A stretch of DNA of 64,000 bases from Anopheles merus (Eukaryota > Arthropoda > Insecta > Diptera > Culicidae): contig NC_054082.1 in the NCBI RefSeq assembly GCF_017562075.2, positions 51,640,037 to 51,704,036 on the forward strand, in the 5' to 3' direction. Below the pieces are notes generated by a model. The model did not search any database, was not told the DNA's origin, and was given only the letters and a program-made list of their open reading frames with translations. The translations under genes and the position numbers were made by a program. Of the stretch, positions 12,896-23,660 are shown one piece after another. The stretch's first letter is position 1, and the number at the start of each line of letters is the position of its first letter.

Positions 12896-12983
12896 AAGAA
12901 TGAGTAACTGCTGCACGGAGGATGGATGGAGAAGTTGCGCAAATCTTCTCCATCCATCCTCCGTGCAGCAGTTACTCATTCTT
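12896..12983. repeat. Perfect 39-bp inverted repeat (hairpin)
   Basis: The arms at 12896-12934 and 12945-12983 are exact reverse complements over 39 bases, with a 10-base centre at 12935-12944. The first eight centre bases (TTGCGCAA) are themselves a palindrome, so only two extra bases (AT) prevent near-continuous pairing. Typical miRNA precursors have mismatches and bulges; this has none. It may be a very recent fold-back duplication, a dsRNA-forming intronic hairpin, or a cloning or assembly fold-back artefact. The sequence itself is unambiguous; the origin is not. Confidence 0.97.
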
Positions 12984-13984
12984 ATATCGTACGTACAGTG
13001 TGTCCATACGAAAATCACAACAGTTTAGCAAAGTTTAATTCTGGAGATGGGGGTGGTGCTGTCGGTGGTCTAATAAATTTATGATAAGTCTCTTGAAATG
13101 GAAATTTGTCACCGCGAAAAAGATGGAAGAAATTAAAAGCTCTGTCTGCTAAGTTGTTGATTCGCCCACGTTACCAAAACGTGAGGTTGAGATGGAATGG
13201 GGAGAAGATTGAAGTTTACTGGTGGAGATAGAGTAATCTTGTCATAATTAACTCGTTTAGATTTCTTTTAACTGTGTTTAAATTATGAGCTGTCGAATTT
13301 AATTTAAGCTGTATTTTGAGTAGTACCTATCGTTACTTGTTATTATTATCAAACTAAATTACAATGAAGTGAGTAATTCTGCGGAAAAGTTGATTATAAA
13401 GAATTAGCAAAGTGCGTGTTCATAGTTTTGCGAAACAAAAAAATATCTGAGACCAGCTGTTTCATGCCCACAGGTGTGTCGATCCCCGATACACCTCCAG
13501 CACACACAAACACTTGATGGTAGACGACGCCGCTTGGCTCAGCAAAATGATAACCAAAGCATGTGTTTTTTTGCAATCGCTCCTGCATTATCACTTGATG
13601 TTTCCAGGCGCCCCAATGGTTTTGCGGAGCTTGCATGAGTGGCTGTGTGTTATCATGAGCCAATACTACCGCAACAACCTCCGTTTGACGAAACTGCACC
13701 GCATTAGTATGCGTTAGCGCGTTTGGCGAATATTTAACACACATCGATAACCGTCGCCGTCGTGTGCGTTGTAGGCTGATTGAGGTACTGATGGGTAAAA
13801 AAAGAACGTTGTGTCTTCGCTAGGCAGCGCGTGCATGAAAGTGTGCGTTAGAGGGACGTGGTACACCCGCGCCCGCTTGTTAGGAGTAGGCGCCGGTTCG
13901 CGTGTGTATGCATTGAACACCGACTATCGATGGTACGGGCCCCAGCAGTATAGGCTGGATCGTCGTGGTCTTCGTCATCTCGCA

Positions 13985-14537
13985 CGCTTGTCGTCCGCTT
14001 GACAGGTGGTGACGAGTGTTTAGTGTTTTGCCAGCGCGTTCCCGACCGAGAGGCTAGACCGTGACCGCTAGTTGGCGCCTCGCGTTGGTTGAATAAATGT
14101 CGCTTTTTTCGCGCAGTGTGTGTGTGTGTTTCGAACGATTGCAATTGCCTAGAGAAGTGATCCACAAAATGGGCAACAAAGTGTGTTGAAACACGATTTG
14201 TCACGATCGAAGGCTACGTTTTGTTGCGGCCCAGTAAGATTAGAACGTGCTCGTTTCCCGTTCCTGGTGACGAACGGTGTCGAATTGAGTTAGTTACAGC
14301 TGGGAATTGGCAAAGCCGTATAGCTCGAAAAAGTGCCCATTGGTTTTTTTGTCTGTGGCCGTGCCAGTGCTTTATTGTGTCATGCTAAGTGATTCACTCG
14401 ATTAGTGTCCTCCTTTCTGAAAATTACGTTTAAAAATAATCTTCCTCGAGTGCTGTGATAATAGCGTTACCGCGTGTGTTACTTCGAAGATAACGTCATA
14501 GTGCGGGGGTCGACAATCCGGTCCCCAATGCAGCGGA
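13985..14537 (+). promoter_or_regulatory. Probable 5' leader and promoter of short first exon
   Basis: The sequence before the ATG at 14538 has the look of a dipteran 5' untranslated region: GTG-, CGA- and AGTG-rich mixed sequence, free of long coding frames. It contains upstream ATGs, including one at 14097 opening about 30 codons and one at 14528 just before the main start in another frame. No TATA box or convincing initiator stood out, so the start of transcription is not placed. Confidence 0.35.
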
Positions 14538-14628
14538 ATGTTTCGAAAGTCGCGTCGGATAAGGATGGGAACGCGCACGGTAGCAGGTGGCGGCGTGGAT
14601 TATGATGGCGGCACGAGATCGGTATTCG
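14538..14628 (+). CDS. Candidate short alternative first coding exon
   Basis: ATG 14538 opens a frame of 30 codons plus one base (MFRKSRRIRMGTRTV...), with a second in-frame ATG at 14565. It ends at a good donor, TTCG|GTAAAT, in phase 1. That phase is the same as at the ends of the large exon (11570) and the exon ending at 26235, and it would join in frame to the acceptor at 61569. The peptide starts basic and becomes glycine-rich, with no known domain. It lies directly after leader-like sequence. Other readings exist: ATG 14528 to a weak donor at 14579, or ATG 14602 to the same strong donor in phase 0. I prefer this one because it combines the best donor with phase agreement. Confidence 0.5.
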
Positions 14629-15528
14629 GTAAATATGCTGTTACTATCTACAATTTTCAACCCTCATGCCGTGCGTAACTTCCTAGATTCCCTCCGCCCC
14701 GGGTGCGTCGTTTTGGCTTATCAATTTACGAGTACGGAACTGTGTATGTATGCCGGTTCGAGCTGTGTGTATGTTTAGAGGTCGCTGGAATTGGTTGTGT
14801 AAATTGATGCGAGGCAAACAATGTAGCGAGATGAGAAAAGGGGTACAAAACCTATCTGCCAGTGGCCGTGGGATGAATGACAATATTGCGTGTTTATGAA
14901 TGAAATACGTGTCCAGGCGCGTGTACTTATCGCGGGTAGAACTATCTGCGTTCTGGATTGAGGTTACTTATTGATTCTGGTTTATGTTGCGGCCTATTGG
15001 CACGTGTGACGATCCAGAGCCACCGAGGGGAGATTTTTCATTTGATAGTTTGTTGTGTTTGTTTTGTTGAAAATGAACCCTAATTGCCTACTCGGCTTGT
15101 TTACTCCAGAAATGTTATATTTTAAATTAAATTACTTTTATGCTCTATTAGTAATGTTGTAGCCAAAGTACATTGCTTGGAATGGTTTGCAGTTGTATGT
15201 TTTGTGTAATAGTTTCTGGCACATAACTGCATTGTTAAGAACGCTTTCCATTGTACGGTTCTTTCGATTTTCTTATAAAGCGTTTCAGACTATTCAAGGC
15301 CCTCTGTTGCATCCCGTTTTCTTTCACATTTATTTTTTTCTTCATTCAAAAACAAGACAAGAAAAAAAAACAGAACAGTGGAATGATGATTGGGGAGCGA
15401 AAACGGACCGATCGTTCACTAGTGCGTCCTTCAAACCATGGGATTCACTTTCACTTGTACTTACTTGCCCGTTGCAGTAGTGCAGTGGCGGTTAATATGT
15501 ACTTTTTGTTGTCGTCATTATCTTCGTT

Positions 15529-15543
15529 ATCATCATCATCATC
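15529..15543. repeat. Short ATC triplet repeat
   Basis: Five ATC units lie in tandem in intron-like sequence, followed by a degenerate ATT/ATC stretch. This is a simple microsatellite; no function is suggested. Confidence 0.8.
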
Positions 15544-16099
15544 GGCAGCATAATCATTATTATCATTCCATTAAGCCACGAGCTTCGTTCCGGTACGCGG
15601 GAAGGTGCTACATGATTTTGCTATTTATATTTTGTTGTGAAAATTAGGCTGATCTTTTTTGCCACTTTTAGCAGTTTCACCGGGGTTGCTGTTTTTTTGT
15701 TACGTTGTTTGTACAAAGCTGAGTGCAGGCGGAAAATAAAACAACAGCCAAAATGATCTTCATCGCTGAAAGGCATTCTCCACTCATCGACAGGCGAGCC
15801 CTCTGCGGGCCAAGGCTTTTGTGTGTACTGCACCGATGGCTGGGAGTGAGAAAATTGAATTTTTCAAACCGCCAACCAAAGGCAAGACAGGCCACGGAAA
15901 AAGGAATAAAAAATGGTTAATAATATAAGTGAGAAAAAATGAAAACCAAAAACAACACACCATTTATAATGAGTCTCCGTTGCAGCGAGATAATCATCGT
16001 AGGTAGTGCAGAAGCAGACTGCGCAGTTTGACGATGATGGTAGCGAGCATAATTAGAGCTGCCATACGTTCGTACCATTCCTACCGCAATGCACTATGA

Positions 16100-16540
16100 T
16101 TCTACATTGTCATTGCATCTCGTGCGGGCTCCGACGGGGGAAGGGAATGCTTTTGTGCTAGGAATTTAAGATTTCTACTGTGTCCTTTTGAGAATATAAT
16201 CTTCCCTTCCACTGTGGGCATGTAATCAGGTCCCCTGTTGGTAGGGAAACTTCTGGGGGCCATGAGTAGCGAACAACTCCCGGAGATTGGCAATTTCGGT
16301 TGACGCCTTGGCGTAATCAAGGTCCTCAGTTAACCTTTTCTGATGTTCCTTACCCCGTATGCCGGCCGATTGTCTTGCTGCCCAGGCTTTGTGATACCCG
16401 GTGCACTTGCGTGTGTGCCCAGGGATTGATGGCAGACGGGCACAAGCGCGGGGAGCTTGCATCGGTGATGATGTAAGAGCTTTTGAAGCCCCCGGTGCTG
16501 CACTGTGCTAGACTCGCTGGCTGCTGGATTTGTCATTTAG
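16100..16540 (-). pseudogene. Possible decayed retroelement or lost-exon fragment
   Basis: This segment is richer in GC than both sides. Its minus strand carries three overlapping frames of 66-78 codons in different phases, as expected of a frame-broken coding remnant. One frame contains GHTRKC followed by TG, which recalls the end of a gag-type zinc knuckle (GH-x4-C) in insect non-LTR retrotransposons, but the expected preceding cysteines are not in place. I see no reverse transcriptase motif, terminal repeat or target-site duplication. It could equally be chance, or an exon of a nested minus-strand gene. Confidence 0.2.
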
Positions 16541-19220
16541 TCGATTGATCTTTATGACAATGATGATTATGACAAAGATGATGATACACTCTCCTGCTGT
16601 CGGTTTCGAAGGTCGAGTTAATAATAATGAAACCCAATGTACGCCCGGGGGGACATAATTTATTTTGTACCAGCGCATCACGGTACTGTAGTTGATGGTT
16701 GCGAAAAATAATTAATTTGATCGAATGGAAAAGTGAAAATTGGTTTGTAAGGTAGGGTTAATTTCGTGGCAAAGGATAGGCTGAACGTAAAATTTAATTA
16801 AACGAACAATTTAGCGAAACAATAAGTTACCCTGCTTTAGGCAATGCATTGTTCTTTAGCGTCCGGTAATGGATAGATTTCGAATGATTTTGATAATCTT
16901 ACGTTGTGGCTAGTGCACCGATGATGTTAATTGATTGTGGTAGACAAAGGATTGTGAATAGTTACATAAGAAATTGTAATTGATATTTACAGACAAAATC
17001 AATCTGACCTGATTTTCAACTGTTTGTGTGACTTGATTAATTTATATCGTGATTTCATTTATTTTTGTTGAAAGCTGTAAAAGGTTTGGTCTCATTGAAT
17101 GCAATGTACATATTCTCACTTCTTCACATTGCATTGATAAAAAACACTTTATTTGTCTTTCCTGCAGTTGCATTTAAAGGCTTTCACCTGTAAGTTCCCG
17201 CGGGCGTATCGCTGATTGGCAAACAGTAGCCAATACATGATTTACGATAATTAAAGGAAAGTTATAGTTCCGTTTGCTGCTACGATCGGTTGCTGCTACT
17301 CCTGCAGTAATGAACCGAGAAACTGTGCAGTTCCGTAGAAAATCGAATGTAATTGAAATGGAATGGCAATGTGTGTGCCCCGCAGGAAACAGCGGAAAGG
17401 AAAATGTGTTATACTTCTGGCTGTTACTCGTAGATTACATCCACGTTCAAACCATTTTTCTAGTAGCATCATAAACGAAGTGTGTATAAAGTTGTGCATC
17501 GAGCTGTTTTGTAACTGTTGTTACACGTATGTGTTGCTTCAAAAATGCATCGGAAGTCTTAGATCGGCATGAGCGATTAACATTTTTAGCTGCAAATATG
17601 TTTCTACGTTGTCTTTATAATTGATGCCCAATGCCTCGGGTGGGTTTTTTTTTGTCAATTCCTGCTCGTATGTTCATTCTTCGTATATTTGCGCTGAATA
17701 TATATCTCTCATTCTCTTTCTCGTTTACTCTAACTTTGGTATCCAATTGCAGTGGTGTACCCAGTGGTGCAAGTGGTGCGATCATTGGATCAAGGTCTGC
17801 CTTTATGGACACGCTTATGTTTTGTTGATTAAAAAAAATCAATTTTTGCCTGTTGTGTTCGAATACTTCCTTGATGTAGTGCAATTCGAATCTTGTGTTG
17901 ATGATATTGGCTGTGGAACGTCTGTGCAATTTCAAACTGAAAGGGAAACAAAATTCGTTGGTTATTACTGCAGCCAAGTTCAGTCGTTTTTATGCGTTGT
18001 CTGATCTTGAGATAGGATCTTGATTGTTTTTGAATGTGTTATGGCATCGGTTTCAAAAAATCAATGATAATATTTGAGTCCCGTGGGATCCGTTTGTTGG
18101 AAATAAAAGAAACAAAAAAATATGCTGGAAAATCATAATGTTAAATCAAATGGAAACAATGGCAAAATGTAATCAAAATATTGTTGAAATTTTGTGTGCA
18201 GTTGAAGCACACATTTTAAATTGTTTCAGTTTTAAAATGCATTGAGTAACATATTCATTCACAAAAAAATATGTAAATTGGATCTCGTGGAAGATAACGA
18301 TCTATTGAGCTGCAAGGACGTGGAGCTGAAGAGGGGTCGGTATAAAACTGCTCATTTATTTTAATTATCCGTAGTATGGAGCTCGGGCTAGCAAATGTTA
18401 TGCTGCGCGTCTGTCAGCTGTACGATCGGTTTCCTTGAGAATTCACTTTTGGACAGCTGACCAGAGCGGGAAAGGCTTGATGGGGATGGCGATGGTTGTG
18501 TTCCGTATACTGCAATTTTTTTTTGGTTGATCGCAATCGAATTGACAGGTTAACAATAAATGATAAGTGAAAAATGGGCAACAAAACTATTTTGCTCCAC
18601 ATTCCACCAAGGACGGTGGGCGTTTACAGCACCGGCTAATAGTTTTGACGTCGAACGTCGAGTAAATTACTCTTACGGTGAGGATAATTGATGTTTGCTG
18701 CAAACCCGTTGCTATAGCATTGCAAGTTGTTAATCGTCGAGCTTCGTCCAGACAGTCGTTTGAACGTAATGTTTCAACTCATCGATGGTTACTTCAGTTT
18801 TGATGCTGCAATAGATTTGTGGTGCATTCCGGTCTCAGTCACTTGTCAGTCTGTGCCTGCTACCTGAACGGGCAATACGGTTTGTTCTGAAACGTACACT
18901 GTATAACCCACCCTGCCAAGACAGAAGGCCTAGGGAAAAGACCTTGTAGGGATGTAAAGTCTTTTTCTGGCCAACGTACTGCACTTGCTTCACGAACATA
19001 CCTACAAGCGCTTTGGATGATGACCGTGAAATTATCGATTGCTGTGCATTACTATCTCCGCACACGAAGGGGACCCATATTCTGTGCATACACACATACG
19101 TGCATTATCCAACCGTCCACGCGAAGGAAACGCGATGGTTGCAATTACGCGACAACAACAAGCTCGTGTAAATGCCGCCTTGCTGGTTCAAGGGGATGAA
19201 GTTAATTTCTACTTCAACAT

Positions 19221-19242
19221 CTACTACTACTACTACTACTAC
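19221..19242. repeat. CTA triplet microsatellite
   Basis: About seven tandem CTA units lie in intron-like sequence. There is no coding context in a supported frame. Confidence 0.85.
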
Positions 19243-22200
19243 CGCTTCCACTATGCTGGGTAAAATAAATTTGCGAGTACGAAAACGTACGAAAATGAAA
19301 GCAAAGTAATGGGTTTGTAAAGCGAATTAAAAAAAAAAACAGAAATAAAAAAAACACACTTGCTGACTCCACCTATTATGCGTGGAAACAAACGTAAGGG
19401 ATTTGGGTTTAAAAATGATAGGTCCCGCTCTGATCAAATCGTAAAATTGGGTTTCCTGTTCAAGTAAAAAATTGGAAAAAATTTACCAACCAGAGGATAC
19501 ATGTTGCTAACGAAATATAACGAGATTTTAATCCAATCGAGCCCGATCTGATCGAAACCTATGTTCCTAAGTTAATCGAGGTATGGTGATATGATCGAAC
19601 GGATTGATCGCTATCGTACAATATGCTTAAAAAACGCGGTTCAACACGAGTGAAAAGCAAAACAAAATCCAAATGAGTGTTGTTTTTTTTTTGGTAAATG
19701 AAGTGAAACATTGCCTTACCTTCCTTCCTTTTGGAGGGTTGGGTTTTGTTAAGGTACAGGTACTGTTCTGTTGTTTCTCTTATTTCGCTCTATTCAAGGA
19801 TTTAGTTTTTTGTACTTATACATAAATTGATGTTTTGCATTGTATCACAAAAAAGTAGAATACACAGCTTGATGAATGTGTTTGTTTTTACTACACGTAA
19901 AACACACTAAAAACATGTTAAAGATATGTCAATGCTTGCAAACGAACCTGTAGCCAAAACAATAATAATAAAAAAAAATTGACGGCGCACTGATTGCATG
20001 TGTGTATCCCAAACTGCATCGTTTTAAAAACAATGCACATTAACAAGAGATTGCATCGCGCAAAATGATTAATGATTTCACTCGGACTTTCTCAAGATTC
20101 ACGGCCACCAGAACCGTCCCATCCAAGCTCCCTGTCCTCCCGATGGTACTGAGCTTTTTGACTGCAAGATGTGTCCTTCCGAGCCGAAAAGAAGGCCTCA
20201 GCCTCACTTACAGCCGCAGGAGAGAGAGAGCGATCGATGGTAAGGACGCACGATTGATGATGTAGGGCCCGGGTTGGGCCGGACAGGCAAAAAAGAACGC
20301 GATGATGGTCCATGGAGCATCGGGCTTGGGTGCGTTTGTTGTATTGGGTTTTGTTTGAGCTCAACCGGTTTATTGTTGGCGGAGGACATAGACTGTATTA
20401 TTTCGTAATAAGTAGAACCGATGCGGCGGACGAGAGCGCAACCACTTGGTTCCTTTCCTCCCTGTGGCCTTTAGTTTGATGCAAATCGTCCTCCCGCAAC
20501 TTCCTTTACAGCGGGGAAACCGACGCAGTTCCCTCGTTCACTCAGAAGCAGAATTGACAGTCTCCATAAGACGGATGTGTTTTGGTTTAATTTTGAGCAT
20601 CGAACATGTCACAACATGGCTTTGGCGCATAACAAATGATCGCCCGGTGTCAAACAGCGCAAAAACGATCAATAACAAATTGTCTTCGGGTATGAATTTG
20701 AGACGGCGTGATAATGCAGCGAACACAGTAGCGCTCCCCATAGTAGTAGTGAAAGTGTTTTTTCCTTTGATGTTAAGCTCTGTTTTGCATATTGTTGCGC
20801 TCTTGCCAGCTTTGATAATTGTAGAGTAGAGTTTTTGTTTTCTGTCTGTTACTGGCAAACTTGCGACGGAAGATTTATGTTCATCTTGCTGATTTCCTTT
20901 GTGTGTCGGCAGTGTTGGCAGCAAGGCAGCTGTAGCTCTGCACAAGGCAGGGTCCAGCGCGGGCTATCGTTATCGCTCTCTGCTGATGTAAAGAATTAAT
21001 TTTGCATGCGTTGTGTCGACTTTTAATGAATATTTTTTGTTGTCCTTAATTATGGCGCGTGTGGAATTTGGCGAATCAAAGAAACAAGCCCATGGGTCAC
21101 GATGCGCCGCTTATCATAATTTAAATTTGCATGTGAAAGGGGGAATCAGTTCCTGTTCATCGCCAGTGGTTTGCCTTTTTCTTCTCTCGTTTTTCTTGTA
21201 TAATTTGATAGATCTTGGTGCTATTTTTTTAATGCCATAAAAGAAAACACACACTTGCTCGTTGCTGTACATCCATACACTCATTGAAGCAGGGGCGATG
21301 CGTGGTGCGACGGTGCCGATATATCTACCTCAAATTAGCCAACCGTGAATCGATAAAGACATGACACACTGACAGCTTGTTGATCGGCATCTGTCTTGTT
21401 TCCCGCCGTCGTCGACATTTCGCCGATCGTTCTTATCAGCCCCAAAAGGGAAGGCCAGTTCCCGGGCCCTCTCCTGCACCCTCTCCCTATCGGTGTCGCT
21501 TCATCGCGTCCTCTGCGCTTATGCGTGTTAAACGCAATGCTGGGTGCCAATGTTCGCCGTGTGCCCGCTAGCGGGGAGGTTGCTTTTTTGTGGTCGCTTG
21601 TTGGCGAATTGTTAAATTATCGTTCGCAGTGACAACAAAAATTGTGTAGCAAGTCCCAGGTGGATGGTATGTCGAAGGTGTAATAAATCATGAACTCGTG
21701 GGGCATGCGGCATTCGTAGTCGCTAGTGGAATCGGTGACAATGCTGTATTCCTGTCATTGAATCGACGGCAAACTGGACACCGAACCGATTGGGAACGTG
21801 TTTGCAACATTGAAGGCTTTTGGAGATCTACCGGCTGACTGGGCTGGAGTTGTTGGCCTAATACTTGAATGGTACGATTGATTGGATCTTCGAGTTTGCG
21901 GAGCATAGTAGAACAGTGGCGACTGAAACGTTTGGTGTCCCGGAGTCGCATTGTCTGGAGCCAACGTGTGCCAGATCAACTTTTCATCACACCCCTACCC
22001 GTAACGCGGCCAGTAATTACCCTTGTCGCGAATTCGCTCGCTGAGTTTGGCTTGTCGTCAAGATGTCTGGAAGTGGTCGCCGTCACAGACGAACCGGTTC
22101 GGCTGGTGTGCTGCGATTCTAGAACAAAACTTCATTCAGCTGCACTTGGTGGCAGGGGTGGTTTAGCAGCTTCATTGATGACGGCTCTGTGTGCGTGTGT

Positions 22201-23469
22201 GTGTATGTTTGTGTTCGAGGGTAATGTGTATGGGACGAGGAAGGAAAAACGTGTAAGCCCCACAACGAATGTCGAAATGAAAAAGAGTACCAACTGCATT
22301 AGCCGCGTTTCATGCAGCTGAGTGATTGAAATCGAACATTCTGCCCACGCTTTCTACGGTCCTTAGCGGTTACTTTTCAAACAAGTTGTTCTTGGGATTG
22401 CATCTGTTCGGTTAGAGTCGCCTAGAATATGGTTACCGTCATCGAGTGATTATTATCATAACAACTGCTGCCACCAACAGGCACGGTGTGCTGCTGCCAT
22501 TTAAAGACGTCTGTAAGAACGGATACTCTCTTTGCCACTGTGTAGGAATGTGTTTGTGATCGTACCACATACTTTTTGCGCAACTTGCAACCGACGGTGT
22601 TTGATAAACATTGCATATAATGACTTTGGTAACGGAACGGGTTTAGCAGATTTGTTTACTGAAATTGTATAGTTTTCAATGTATTGTATAACCGTCTGAG
22701 CAGAGGGTTACGTAGTTCTTGACCTTTTTCATATTGGTTGCTTATCAGCAATCGAATTATTAGCGCGATAAACTGGCGCCTCAAACATATTGCATCAGTT
22801 TTTATCGGAATTTCGCTTCTCAAAGCCTCTCAGATAAGCTATCAGGTTATACAATGGCCATGAAGGTTTTTTTTTTATAAAGAATAAGGAAATTCAAACT
22901 ATGTTACAAATAGCAGATATTGTCAATTTCACGTCGTGATGCCGTGCGTAATTTTGATATTTATATATTTATTCAATTATTTATGATACGAACAATTTGT
23001 CCAAATTGTAATATCTGCCTAAAACAAATCGAGTTAAAGATTTTTAATGTTAAAACGACATAATCTGTAGCCAAGTATATAATAATTGTAAATCTTCAAT
23101 ATTAGTACATCTCACTGATCGGGCTACAACCACGTTACGTTCCTATATTCTGTGGCACTAATGTTGAGAATCGCACAATTTACCTTAGCATGTTTTCAGT
23201 GCTCTTTATGCTACGAGAGTAGCGCACTCTCAACGGGTTTTGCAGAAAACATTGCTTTTCTCTCCCATCTGTTTTCTCTCCCCTTTTCCGTATACCGGTT
23301 CACACAATGGTGAAGTGTGTTGAGAGTACGTTTAGTTGCTTTTGTCAAGCTTTGCAAGCTCCTTAACAAGGGATGCAAGGGGTTCAACTCAACCCTTAAA
23401 CGGGCTCTCCACAGCTCGATCAACTGGATAAAAAAACATGTCCACGGTGGGAGCATACAACCACCTTGC

Positions 23470-23608
23470 CTACACGGAGCACGCAGCGCACTCTCCCTCC
23501 GTGGGCGATCGCTCGCAACTTCTCCACGGCTTCATTCGGTACGGCCGGGGGATTTCTCTCCGTTGCTCGCCGCTCGACTGAAACGGCGGGTGCCTCTGGG
23601 TTAATGGT
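23470..23608 (+). promoter_or_regulatory. GC-rich putative promoter and 5' leader
   Basis: This short GC- and CpG-rich stretch stands out from AT-richer surroundings and leads into the candidate exon at 23609. It contains an initiator-like TCATTC at about 23533-23538, with a CGTTG at about +28 that matches four of five positions of the downstream promoter element. A second ATG at 23604 overlaps the proposed start out of frame and closes after eight codons. The promoter reading rests on composition and these loose motifs only. Confidence 0.3.
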
Positions 23609-23660
23609 ATGCGTCGACTGGAGCCGCTAGTTTCAACTCGACCATCGTTCGCTGCGGACG
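23609..23660 (+). CDS. Candidate very short alternative first exon
   Basis: ATG 23609 opens 17 codons plus one base (MRRLEPLVSTRPSFAAD) and ends at a strong donor, GACG|GTACGT, in phase 1. It would therefore join in frame to the common acceptor at 61569. The segment sits in a GC-rich, promoter-like island. A frame this short has little coding evidence of its own. An equally good reading is that the exon is untranslated leader spliced to the exon containing ATG 26025, for example through an acceptor-like TTTTTTAG near 25690; the ATG would then be an upstream frame. Confidence 0.38.

Larger units (their letters stand above)
11571..13984. other. Intron; inverted repeat and GA tract inside
   Basis: This is the start of the intron after the large first coding exon. 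It holds a GA tract and a perfect inverted repeat, listed separately. A 206-codon minus-strand frame (12337-12957) is rejected as coding: it runs through the GA tract and into the inverted repeat, and has no splice or domain support. Nothing else is recognised. Confidence 0.5.
14629..23469. other. Intron with no supported gene
   Basis: This is about 8.8 kb of intron-like sequence, often AT-rich. The 16100-16540 stretch, which is richer in GC, is listed separately. A strong acceptor-like sequence with a CTAAC branch motif ends at 17752, but the segment after it lacks a good donor. Short triplet repeats occur at 15529-15543 and 19221-19242, and a GA run at about 20219-20232. Long chance frames (for example minus strand 20538-20945, 135 codons) have no supporting features. 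Confidence 0.45.

Noticed and set aside
12337..12957. 206-codon minus-strand open frame
   Set aside because: It crosses the GA repeat and one arm of the inverted repeat, is Ser/His-rich low complexity, and has no domain or splice support.
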